From Pseudomonas baltica (lineage in GTDB: Bacteria; Pseudomonadota; Gammaproteobacteria; Pseudomonadales; Pseudomonadaceae), in the NCBI RefSeq assembly GCF_031880315.1, contig NZ_CP134771.1, forward strand, positions 558,001-622,000: a stretch of DNA of 64,000 nt, written 5' to 3'. Below are positions 25,823-33,968 of this stretch, in pieces. Position numbers and translations under genes: made by a program. How positions within the stretch are numbered: the first letter of the stretch is position 1; each line of letters opens with the position of its first letter. The notes under the pieces are model-generated. The model made no database searches. It saw nothing but the letters and a program-made list of their open reading frames with translations, and was not told where the DNA came from.

Positions 25823-27975
25823 GCCAACCCCTGCACACCCATGGTCTGGCCGGCGAACAAGTGGCCGCCGACTGGCCGGCACTGAGCAGCAGCGACGTGA
25901 ACAGTGTGCTGAGGCATTTCCCGCACCTGGGCGAACTGTTGCGCATCGATTGGCACAGCCCGCGGCCGTTCTCCTCGGCGGCGCTGATCAGCACCGATCG
26001 CGGTGAATGGTTCGTCAAGCGTCACCATCACACGGTGCGCGAGCCTGCGTGGCTGGAGGAGGAACACGCCTTTATCGCGCATTTGCGCCAGCGCGGTATC
26101 GGCGCCCCCGAGGTGCAGGCCAGCAGTGACGGGCGCAGCGCTTTGCAGATCGGCGACTGGACCTACGAGATCCACCGCCGCGCCGGCGGCCAGGACCTGT
26201 ACCGCGATGCGCAGTCCTGGTCGCCGTTCCAGACCCGCGCTCACGCCTATGCCGCCGGGAAAAATCTGGCGCAGTTGCACAATGGCGCCGAAGGGTTCAG
26301 CGCGCGACTGCGCCAGGCGCAGGTGCTGACCAGCCGTTGGCAAGTGTTCGCCGCTGAGGATCCCCTCGCAGCGTTGACGGGCTACCTGCGCGCACATCCG
26401 GCCGTGGCCGCCTACCTGGGGCAACGGGACTGGCAGGCCGAGCTGCAGCGCCACGTGCTGCCGGCACTGCATGCCCTGCGCCCCTGGCTGGCCGACCAGC
26501 CGCCCTTGTGGACGCACAACGACTGGCACGCTTCCAATCTGCTGTGGGACGCCCACGACCTGGTCGAGAGCGTGCTGGATTTCGGCTTGTGCGACCGCAC
26601 CTTCGCGCTCTATGACCTGGCCACCGCGCTGGAACGCAATACCGTGCCTTGGCTGCAACTGGACAGCGACGGACAGGCCCGTGCCGACCTGGAGATGGTC
26701 GACGCATTGCTGGAGGGGTATCACGCGCTGCGGCCGTTGTCCGCGTCATCGATCACGGCCCTGACGGCCTTGCTGCCGGTGGTGCATGCCGACTTCGCGC
26801 TGTCGGAGATGGTCTATTTCGCCGAGATCCTGGGCAATCTGGAGAGCACCGATATCGCCTGGCAGCGGTATCTGCTTGGGCATACCGAGTGGTTCGCCGG
26901 GGTCGAGGGGCAGCGATTGCTGGCGCATCTGCAGCGCAAACGATTTTCGTCGGGGCCGGCGCAGGAGCTGACGGATCTGTGCGAGCAGGGCTGGCCTCTT
27001 CGCGGGCAAGCCTTGCTGCCACAGAGACAACAGGCACTGAATCGTCCACTTGCGGGAGCAAGGCTTGCCCGCGAAGAGACCCCTACAGACACCCGAGAAG
27101 ACACTGACCCACTGGTATCCATAGACTGGCTCGCCGCCCATCTGCACCAGCCCGGCCTGATCGTTCTCGACGCCACGGTCGTGCTGCCCTCCCCCCGTTT
27201 CGACGGCGACTATCGGGCCGACAGCGGCTACCCAGGCTGGCTCGACGAGCACATCCCTGGCTCCCGCCATGCCGACCTGACCCGCGATCTGCACAACGCC
27301 GACGCGGCCTACAGCTTCGCCATGCCGGACCTCGCCGCCCTGGCCGCGCAGTTGCAACGCCTGGGCATCGACGATCACAGCCGCATCGTCATCCATGATC
27401 GCAACGACGGCTTCTGGGCCGCGCGCCTGTGGTGGATGCTGCGCAGCGTCGGCATCCAAGCCAGCCTCCTCGACGGCGGCCTGACAGCCTGGCGTGCTGC
27501 GGGCCAGCCGATCGACACAGGGCCGGGCCGCGAGCAGCCGAGCGCCTCGGCACCGACGCTGCGCCCACAGCCCGGCCATTGGGTCGATCAACAACAGGTG
27601 CTGGCCGTCAGCCAGGGCCAAACTACGGGCCGACTGGTCTGCGCCTTGGGCCAAGGGGTGTTCGAAGGCACTGCCGCCACCCGCTATCAGCGCCGCGGGC
27701 ACATCCCCGGCAGCCTCAATCGCCCTGCCCGGCAACTGTTCGACGAGCAAGGCCGCTACTTGCCCCGCGCTCAGCTCAAAGAAGTCCTGGGTGCGGCGTT
27801 GCTAGTCAGTCACGAGCCCCTGCTGCTGTACTGCGGCGGCGGTATTTCAGCGGCTGCCACTGCTTTCGCCCTGACCCTGCTGGGGCGCGCCAACGTGATG
27901 ATCTACGATGGCTCGCTACAGCAGTGGAGCGCCAACCCCGCCTTGCCAATGACCACCGGACCAACTCCGGCCTGA
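25819..27975 (+). CDS. Fusion of an APH-type small-molecule kinase with a two-domain rhodanese
   Basis: 718 residues in one uninterrupted frame. Residues 1-390 form an aminoglycoside-phosphotransferase-fold kinase (the fold of thiamine kinase ThiK): FVKRHHH in the N-lobe, catalytic loop WTHNDWHASNLLW and the metal-binding VLDFGLCDR. Residues about 430-718 form an SseA/TST-type sulfurtransferase: an inactive first rhodanese domain (SIDWLAAHLHQPGLIVLDAT, GHIPGS-like DEHIPGSRHADL, IVIHDRNDGFWAARLWWML) and a second with the active cysteine in LLYCGGGISAAATAF. The linker (about 390-425) is encoded by a REP palindrome (26996-27078). No ATG or GTG starts the rhodanese part separately. The fusion is probably recent; co-occurrence with TonB, PnuT-like and THI5-like genes suggests thiamine-compound phosphorylation, which is inference. 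Confidence 0.82.
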   Translation: MSQPLHTHGLAGEQVAADWPALSSSDVNSVLRHFPHLGELLRIDWHSPRPFSSAALISTDRGEWFVKRHHHTVREPAWLEEEHAFIAHLRQRGIGAPEVQASSDGRSALQIGDWTYEIHRRAGGQDLYRDAQSWSPFQTRAHAYAAGKNLAQLHNGAEGFSARLRQAQVLTSRWQVFAAEDPLAALTGYLRAHPAVAAYLGQRDWQAELQRHVLPALHALRPWLADQPPLWTHNDWHASNLLWDAHDLVESVLDFGLCDRTFALYDLATALERNTVPWLQLDSDGQARADLEMVDALLEGYHALRPLSASSITALTALLPVVHADFALSEMVYFAEILGNLESTDIAWQRYLLGHTEWFAGVEGQRLLAHLQRKRFSSGPAQELTDLCEQGWPLRGQALLPQRQQALNRPLAGARLAREETPTDTREDTDPLVSIDWLAAHLHQPGLIVLDATVVLPSPRFDGDYRADSGYPGWLDEHIPGSRHADLTRDLHNADAAYSFAMPDLAALAAQLQRLGIDDHSRIVIHDRNDGFWAARLWWMLRSVGIQASLLDGGLTAWRAAGQPIDTGPGREQPSASAPTLRPQPGHWVDQQQVLAVSQGQTTGRLVCALGQGVFEGTAATRYQRRGHIPGSLNRPARQLFDEQGRYLPRAQLKEVLGAALLVSHEPLLLYCGGGISAAATAFALTLLGRANVMIYDGSLQQWSANPALPMTTGPTPA
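26996..27078. repeat. REP palindrome pair inside a coding region
   Basis: Perfect 22-bp arms, CTCTTCGCGGGCAAGCCTTG.. at 26996-27017 and its reverse complement at 27057-27078, enclose 39 bp. It lies in frame within the kinase-rhodanese gene and encodes the linker (WPLRGQALLPQ...PLAGARLAREE). Confidence 0.93.
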
Positions 27976-28075
27976 TTTGCCGATTCAATTCCAATGCCTC
28001 ATCCTGCGCTCCCAATAAAAAACGGCGCAGCGGATGAGTGCGCTCGGCCATCCCTCTGTCATGCAAGGAGCTGTA

Positions 28076-30232
28076 ATGATTCATCGCCTTCCCTTCCCCG
28101 TCCGGGCACTGGTCGCGAGCATGAGCCTGCTCTCGCCCTGGGCATTCGCCGACGACGCCACCACCCTGAGCGCCATCACCGTCACGGGTGAAGCCGCCGA
28201 CAGTTATCGCGCCACCGAAGCCTCGGTCGGCGGAGGCAAGCCAGCGCCGCTGATCGATACCCCCGCGGCCATCTCGGTCTTCAACAGCCAGCTGCTGCAG
28301 GATCAGCAGGCCCGCCTGCTCAGCGAGGTGCTGCGCAACGATGCCGCGGTCGGCGACAGCTATGCACCGGTCGGCTATTACGAGAACTTCGTGGTGCGCG
28401 GCTTCTCCCTCAACGCCGCCAGCAGCTACAAGATCAACGGCCGCACCGTGACCGGGGAGCAGAACATCGCCCTCGAAAATAAAGAGCAGGTCGAGGTGCT
28501 CAAGGGCCTGGCCGGCCTGCAAAGCGGCGTCAGCGAACCCGGTGGCGTGGTCAATTACGTGACCAAGCGGCCCAAGGACGTGCGCTCGATCACCGCCGGT
28601 ACCGACGAGCAAGGCGGTCGCTACCTGGCCACCGACCTGGGCACCTGGTTCGGCAGCGAGCAGCAATTCGGCGTGCGCGCCAACCTCGCCCATGAAGACC
28701 TGCGCTCCTATGTCGACCACGCCGACGGCAAGCGCGATTTCGCTTCCCTGGCGGTGGACTGGAACATCGATCCACGCTCGACCCTGCAGCTGGACGTCGA
28801 GTACCAGAGCCGCGAACAACGCTCCGTGCCCGGCTATCAACTGCTCGGCGGCATCGCACTGCCCCATCACGCCAATCCCCACGATCTGCTGGGCTATCAG
28901 AGCTGGTCGAACCCGGTCGGTATCGATTCGCTGAACATGAGCGGACGCTATGAATACCGCCTGAGCGACGACTGGAGCGCGCGCCTGAGCCTGTCGCGCA
29001 GCCGCGTGGTCATCGATGATTACAGCGCCTTCCCCTGGGCCTGCTACGGCGCTGCCAGTTGCGCCGACACGGCGGTGCCCAATACATTCAGCCGCGAAGG
29101 CGACTACGACATCTATGACTTTCGCAGCCCCGACGACACGCGGCGCACTGACGAAGCCGAAGCGGCAGTATCTGGGGAGTTCTTTACCGGCGGCCTGCGC
29201 AATGAACTCGACCTGGGCGTGAGTGCGTTCCGCCGTACCGTCGACAAGCGCGAAGCCATCAACCAATACGTCGGGGAAGGCAATATCAACGCGTATCCCG
29301 ACACCTTCGCGCCCTACGATGGCGCCCTCAACCACACCTACCGCAACCTCGACAGCCGCCAGTACGGGTTGTTCTTCAACGACCGTTTGCACCTGAACGA
29401 GCAGTGGCAGCTGCTACTGGGCGGCCGCGAAGTGCGCCTCGACGAGAAGTCCTACGACACCGACGGCAGCGTCACCCGCCATACGCAAATGTGGGAGTTC
29501 TTGCCCAACCTGGCAGTGCTCTACAAACCGCGCGCCGACCTGTCGCTGTACGCCCGCTACAGCAAGGGTTTGTCGCTGGGCAGTGCAGCGGCCTGGTACA
29601 CCACCAATGCCGATCAGACCCTGGCCCCGAGTGTCTCGCGGCAAGTGGAAATCGGCATCAAGCAGGACTGGCAACGCCTGAGCCTGGGCGCCGCGCTGTT
29701 CCAGATCACCCAGGCGTATCAATATTCGCGCCCCAACGACGATGGCACCAGCACCTACGTGCAGCAGGGTCAGCAGAAGAACATCGGCCTGGAGCTCACC
29801 GCCAGCGGCCGCGCCAGTGAGCGCTTGCAGGTGTCTGCCAGTGTCGCGGCGATACGGGCGAGGGTCACCGGCAGCGGTACCGATGCCTACGAAGGCCATC
29901 AATCGATCAATGTGCCAACGCTGCGTGCCAGCCTGTCGGCCGATTACAGCGTGCCGGGCATCGACGGTCTGTCGCTGCTCGGCGGCATGCAGTACAGCGG
30001 CGCCAAGTACGCCGACCGCAGCGCCGACGTCAAGGTCGGCGACTACGCGGTGTTCAACAGCGGCGCGCGATACACCACCCGCATCGACGGGTATGACACG
30101 GTGTTTCGCCTGACGGTCGACAACCTGTTCGACAAACGCTACTGGCGCGACGTTGGCGAATCCGTCGGCGACGGTTACCTTTTCCTCGGCGCCCCGCGTA
30201 CCGCGCGGCTGTCGGCCACAGTCAACTTCTGA
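28076..30232 (+). CDS. TonB-dependent outer-membrane receptor
   Basis: 718 residues with signal peptide (MIHRLPFPVRALVASMSLLS..AFA). Plug domain: TPAAISVFNSQLLQDQQA, YENFVVRGFSLNAASSYKINGRT, ENKEQVEVLKGLAGLQSGVSEPGGVVNYVTKRP; the last strands read GYDTVFRLTVDNLFDKRYWRDVG...GAPRTARLSATVNF with the terminal phenylalanine needed for outer-membrane insertion. It resembles siderophore-type receptors, but no siderophore genes adjoin it. AAGGAG lies 6 nt before ATG 28076. The PnuC/PnuT-type inner-membrane transporter gene follows 13 bp later, which links the two as an outer/inner membrane uptake pair, probably for a vitamin such as thiamine. Confidence 0.9.
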   Translation: MIHRLPFPVRALVASMSLLSPWAFADDATTLSAITVTGEAADSYRATEASVGGGKPAPLIDTPAAISVFNSQLLQDQQARLLSEVLRNDAAVGDSYAPVGYYENFVVRGFSLNAASSYKINGRTVTGEQNIALENKEQVEVLKGLAGLQSGVSEPGGVVNYVTKRPKDVRSITAGTDEQGGRYLATDLGTWFGSEQQFGVRANLAHEDLRSYVDHADGKRDFASLAVDWNIDPRSTLQLDVEYQSREQRSVPGYQLLGGIALPHHANPHDLLGYQSWSNPVGIDSLNMSGRYEYRLSDDWSARLSLSRSRVVIDDYSAFPWACYGAASCADTAVPNTFSREGDYDIYDFRSPDDTRRTDEAEAAVSGEFFTGGLRNELDLGVSAFRRTVDKREAINQYVGEGNINAYPDTFAPYDGALNHTYRNLDSRQYGLFFNDRLHLNEQWQLLLGGREVRLDEKSYDTDGSVTRHTQMWEFLPNLAVLYKPRADLSLYARYSKGLSLGSAAAWYTTNADQTLAPSVSRQVEIGIKQDWQRLSLGAALFQITQAYQYSRPNDDGTSTYVQQGQQKNIGLELTASGRASERLQVSASVAAIRARVTGSGTDAYEGHQSINVPTLRASLSADYSVPGIDGLSLLGGMQYSGAKYADRSADVKVGDYAVFNSGARYTTRIDGYDTVFRLTVDNLFDKRYWRDVGESVGDGYLFLGAPRTARLSATVNF

Positions 30233-30245
30233 AGGAGTCTGCGTG

Positions 30246-30830
30246 ATGTCCCCTCTTGAAATCATTGCTGTACTGGTCAACGTCCTGGGTGTCTGGCTCA
30301 CCGCGCGGCGCACGCCATGGTGCTGGCCGGTCAGCGTGGTCGCGGTGCTGCTGTACGTGTGGATTTTCTATGACGTGAAACTCTACTCCGACATGCTCCT
30401 GCAAATCGTCTTCGCCTTCCTGCAGGGCTACGGCTGGTGGCGCTGGCAGACCGGGCGCATGGACCACGGCAAGGTGCGTATCGAACCCCTGGCACCACGC
30501 CTGGCGCTGGTCAGCCTGGCAGTGGGCGCCGTGATTTCGGTGGCGCTAGGCGCCAGCATGGCGCATTTCACCGATGCTTCGCTGCCCTGGCTCGACGCCA
30601 GCCTGACCGGCTTCAGCCTGGTGGCCAGCTACTGGGCAGCGCGCAAGTTCATCGCCAGCTGGTGGCTGTGGATCATCCTCGATGCCATCTACAGCGGCCT
30701 GTACTACTACAAGGCGCTGCCGCTGACCGCCGTGCTCTACGCCGGCTTCATCCTGCTGGCAGCCTATGGCCTGCGCGCCTGGCAGCGTGATGTGGAGAAC
30801 GACAACGCCGCCGCGCCGGTGCCGTCATGA
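30246..30830 (+). CDS. pnuC: Nicotinamide mononucleotide/thiamine transporter, PnuC/PnuT family
   Basis: 194-residue inner-membrane protein with about seven helices. PnuC signatures: LGVWLTARRTPWCWPVSVVAVLLYVWIFYDVKLYSDMLLQIVFAFLQGYGWWRW and SWWLWIILDAIYSGLYYYKALPLTAVLYAGFILLAAYGLRAW. The family includes PnuC (nicotinamide riboside) and PnuT (thiamine); PnuT genes commonly lie beside a TonB receptor, as here. ATG 30246 has GAAGGAG 8 nt upstream; GTG one codon earlier is possible. Facilitated uptake by this family depends on phosphorylation of the ligand inside the cell, which the neighbouring kinase domain could supply. Confidence 0.88.
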   Translation: MSPLEIIAVLVNVLGVWLTARRTPWCWPVSVVAVLLYVWIFYDVKLYSDMLLQIVFAFLQGYGWWRWQTGRMDHGKVRIEPLAPRLALVSLAVGAVISVALGASMAHFTDASLPWLDASLTGFSLVASYWAARKFIASWWLWIILDAIYSGLYYYKALPLTAVLYAGFILLAAYGLRAWQRDVENDNAAAPVPS

Positions 30831-30878
30831 GCGCGGCCCCAGTATCGACATCCTCTGCTTGCACGCACAGGTCCCGGA

Positions 30879-31598
30879 ATGAGCAATAAGGCCCCGCAGC
30901 ATCAGTACCTGCGCATCAGCGAGCAACTCAGCGCGGACCTCGACGCCGGCCGCCTGCAACGCGGCGAGCGGCTGGCCCCCGAACGCGAGATGGCCGAACA
31001 CTTCGGCTGCACCCGCGTGACCCTGCGCCAGGCGCTGCAGCGCCTCGAAGCACAGGGCAGCCTGTACCGCGGCCCGCGCCGGGGCTGGTTCGTATCACCG
31101 TTGGCGGTGCACTACGACCCGACCCGCACCACCAGTTTCATGGACTACGTCACCGCCCAGGGCCGCGAACCGCGCACCGAATGCCTGATCGCCGAATACC
31201 GCCCGGCCGGTCCGTGGCTGGCAGCAAAAATGCAGGTCGATGCCGCCGAGCCGGTGTACTGGCTGCAACGGCGGCGCTGGGTGGATGGCGTGCCGGTGCT
31301 GCTGGAGACCAACGTGCTGCGCGCCAGTAACTGCCCCGACCTGCTCGACCAGCCCTTGAATGGCTCGCTGACGACCCTGCTGCGCGAGCGCTTCGACCGC
31401 CGCCTGGCACGCAGCGAGATCAGCCTCAAACCGCTGCTGCTCGATCAGCAGCAGAGCGACCTGCTGGACATCGCCGAGGGCTCCAACGGCCTGTACCTGC
31501 AACGCCTGTGCTTCGATCAGAGCGGTGCAGTGGTGGAGTATGACCAGGAGCATTGGCGGGCGGATGCGGTAGAAGTGGTGATGGCGATCAGTGGGTGA
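30879..31598 (+). CDS. GntR-family (HutC subfamily) transcriptional regulator
   Basis: 239 residues: N-terminal winged HTH (YLRISEQLSADLDAGRLQRGERLAPEREMAEHFGCTRVTLRQALQRLEAQGSLYR) and a UTRA ligand domain (VYWLQRRRWVDGVPVLLETNVL, ARSEISLKPLLLDQQQSDLLDI, YDQEHWRADAVEVV). Located 48 bp after the PnuC/PnuT gene at the end of the run that begins at 24902, so it is probably the local, autoregulated repressor. Its likely operator is the 18-bp palindrome at 24838-24855. The effector may be thiamine or a phosphorylated derivative (inference). Confidence 0.9.
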   Translation: MSNKAPQHQYLRISEQLSADLDAGRLQRGERLAPEREMAEHFGCTRVTLRQALQRLEAQGSLYRGPRRGWFVSPLAVHYDPTRTTSFMDYVTAQGREPRTECLIAEYRPAGPWLAAKMQVDAAEPVYWLQRRRWVDGVPVLLETNVLRASNCPDLLDQPLNGSLTTLLRERFDRRLARSEISLKPLLLDQQQSDLLDIAEGSNGLYLQRLCFDQSGAVVEYDQEHWRADAVEVVMAISG

Positions 31599-31683
31599 GC
31601 GCTATCTTGTCGGGCCGATGCAGGCGCATGACCGGGCAGCGACCGGTCACACAGGTGCAAGGTGCTGCGAACCGAGTGGCTAC

Positions 31684-33717
31684 TCAGCCCAGCACGTCAT
31701 GATGCAAGGTGTCCGCCACCCCTAGCGCCACCAATGGCACTTCGGGGGCCGCCAGCGCCGCCGCGGCCTTGGCGAAGGTCACGTTGGAGCGAGTCAGGTC
31801 GTACTCGACATCGCCCTGGATGGCGATTTCGAAGCGATGCCCTTGCGCATCCGGTTGCAGGTCCTTGAGGTAGGTGCGATCGAGCGCGCCGTTGTAGCTG
31901 ATCTTGAGGGTGTGGTCGGTGCCATCGCCAAAGCCGGTGTAGCCCAGCCTGGAGACGTCGATGCGGTCCTGGTACAGCTCGAAGTCGGCGATCAGATCGC
32001 CGTGGCTGACCTGGGCGGTGCGATAGCTGTCACTGGCCGCCGTGTAGAGGAACACGTCCCTGCCGCTGCCGCCGTTGAGCACATCGCGGCCGGCGCCGCC
32101 CACCAGCACGTCATCACCGCCCGCCCCAGAGAGCTGATCGTCGCCGGCGCGGCCGCGGATGATCTCGTCGATGGGCGAGCCACTGAGCACGTCATTGCCC
32201 GCCGTGCCGAGGATTTCCGGCGTGCTGAACAGCACGTTGTCGTTGTTGAGTTGCCCGGCATAGTCGCCGTTGAGGACGAGCTCGAAACGGTGGCCGCTGG
32301 CGTCGGCGTCGAAACTTTTCAAATAGGTGAAGCTACTGTCGTTGTTGGCAACCACCGCCAGGGTGCCATTGTGGCCGTCGCCCAGGCCGGTAAAACCCAG
32401 GGTACTGAGGTCGATGCGGTCCTGCTCGGCGTTGAAGTCGACGATATGGTCGCTGGCGCTGGTGGTCGCGGTGCGATAGCTGTCGTCGCGCGAGGGGAAA
32501 CGGAACACGTCCGCGCCGCTGCCGCCTGCCAACTGATCGCGACCGCCACCGCCCTCCAGCACATCGGTACCGGCCAGGCCTTGCAGGGTCTCGGCGGCAG
32601 CGGTACCGACCAGCACGTCGTCTACCGCCGAACCCTGAATATAGGACTTGCCGTTGGGGCTGGCGAAGGTGGTGTCGAGCGAGCCGTCGCTGTCAAGGCG
32701 GATGATGCTGTAGTCCTGGTTGTTGCCCAGTGCACTGGTGCCGGCGACGAGGATCTTGCCGTCGGCAAGCACCGTTACCGAGTGGGCTGCGTCGTGGCCC
32801 TGGACGTCCAGGGTGGTCTGGCCATCACCGCTGAAGGTGGTGTCGAAGCTGCCATCGGCGTTGAGCCGTACCAGGCCAAAATCCGCGGAACCGGCGCCGG
32901 CGATGAGGATCTTGCCATCGGCCTGCTCGGTCACCGCACTGGTGTAATCCAGGCCCGTGCTGTTGCCCAGCACCACCTGCCCATTCGTACCGAAGCGGGT
33001 GTCGAGGCTGCCATCGGCGTTGATCAGCGCCACGGCATATTGATAGCTGCCGTCGGCGTAGACGGTGCCACCGAGCAGCAGCTTGCCATCGGCCAGCAAC
33101 GTGGCACGGGCGTCAAACAGTTCGATGCTGGAGATGATCACGGTGCCCTGGTCGCCGAAGTTGCGGTCGAGGCTGCCATCGGCGTGCAATTGGGTCACCA
33201 CGACGTGATCGTCGGCAGTACCGGTCAGCAGGATCGAGCCATCGGCGTTGAGCTTGATCGTGGCGCTGCCCGGGTCGATCCCGGCGGCGATATCGACCCG
33301 GCCAGTGCCGTTGAACGCGCTGTCCAGCGCCCCTTGGGCGGTGAAGCGGGTGACCTGAAAATCGAAGCTGCTGCCATTGTAGGTCATGTAGGACATCAGC
33401 AATTTGCCATCGGGCTGCACGGCGAGGGTGTAGCCCTGATCGATGGAGACCTCGGCGTCGATCACCGTGCGCCCGTCAGTGCCGTAGCTGTGGTCGAGGG
33501 TGCCGTCGGCGTTGAGGCGCACGATGGAGTAGTTGTAATCGGTTTCGAAGATACCGCCGTAGAAGGTGAAGCCGGCGACGAGGATCTTGCCGTCGTCCTG
33601 CACGGCGATGCTCTGGTTGAGGTCGTCAAAACCGGTGACGTCGAGCACGGTCTTGCCTGGGGAGGTGCGGGTGGTATGGGCTGTGGTGTCAAGTGCGGAG
33701 GTATCGAGAGCGGCCAT
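31684..33717 (-). CDS. Secreted delta-60 repeat/RTX calcium-binding protein
   Basis: 677 residues, no N-terminal signal peptide. Residues about 20-355 hold some seven delta-60 (beta-propeller-like) repeats of the form SIAVQDDGKILVAG...FSIVRLNADGTLDxxFGxxG. Residues 360-680 hold two RTX/serralysin-type C-terminal blocks, each with GGxGxDxL nonapeptides (DVLEGGGGRDQLAGGSGADVF; DQLSGAGGDDVLVGGAGRDVLNGGSGRDVF) and the I.DF....DRIDLS.LG motif. These are hallmarks of type I secretion substrates that fold on calcium outside the cell. No exporter gene lies nearby. Function unknown; adhesion or matrix roles are possible. ATG 33717 with AAGGA upstream. Confidence 0.85.
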   Translation of the reverse strand: MAALDTSALDTTAHTTRTSPGKTVLDVTGFDDLNQSIAVQDDGKILVAGFTFYGGIFETDYNYSIVRLNADGTLDHSYGTDGRTVIDAEVSIDQGYTLAVQPDGKLLMSYMTYNGSSFDFQVTRFTAQGALDSAFNGTGRVDIAAGIDPGSATIKLNADGSILLTGTADDHVVVTQLHADGSLDRNFGDQGTVIISSIELFDARATLLADGKLLLGGTVYADGSYQYAVALINADGSLDTRFGTNGQVVLGNSTGLDYTSAVTEQADGKILIAGAGSADFGLVRLNADGSFDTTFSGDGQTTLDVQGHDAAHSVTVLADGKILVAGTSALGNNQDYSIIRLDSDGSLDTTFASPNGKSYIQGSAVDDVLVGTAAAETLQGLAGTDVLEGGGGRDQLAGGSGADVFRFPSRDDSYRTATTSASDHIVDFNAEQDRIDLSTLGFTGLGDGHNGTLAVVANNDSSFTYLKSFDADASGHRFELVLNGDYAGQLNNDNVLFSTPEILGTAGNDVLSGSPIDEIIRGRAGDDQLSGAGGDDVLVGGAGRDVLNGGSGRDVFLYTAASDSYRTAQVSHGDLIADFELYQDRIDVSRLGYTGFGDGTDHTLKISYNGALDRTYLKDLQPDAQGHRFEIAIQGDVEYDLTRSNVTFAKAAAALAAPEVPLVALGVADTLHHDVLG

Positions 33718-33968
33718 GGGACAGTCCTTTGCGCGGGTGGTAAGGAAAGAGGCGTCGCGCCTCGGCTCCTTGACCCTAGCGGCTTTTCGGGCCTGCGCCA
33801 GAAGGGTGAAAGGTCAGTCGTCGGAGTGGTGCGGTGTGGCACATGGCCTCTTCGCGAGGAAGCGTTGCGCCCGTGGGTGTTAGCCGATATCGAGTCGTAC
33901 TTAGCTGTGGGAGCAAGGGTGCGCGCCGGGCAGGTCGGGCCCACGGGGCGAGCCCCCTTGCGACAGGT

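Noticed and set aside
33718..33968. REP-like fragments (CTCTTCGCGAGGAAGCG, GCTGTGGGAGCAAGGG) in the gap upstream of the RTX gene
   Set aside because: They are too degenerate to define arms or boundaries; no gene is seen in this 251-bp gap.
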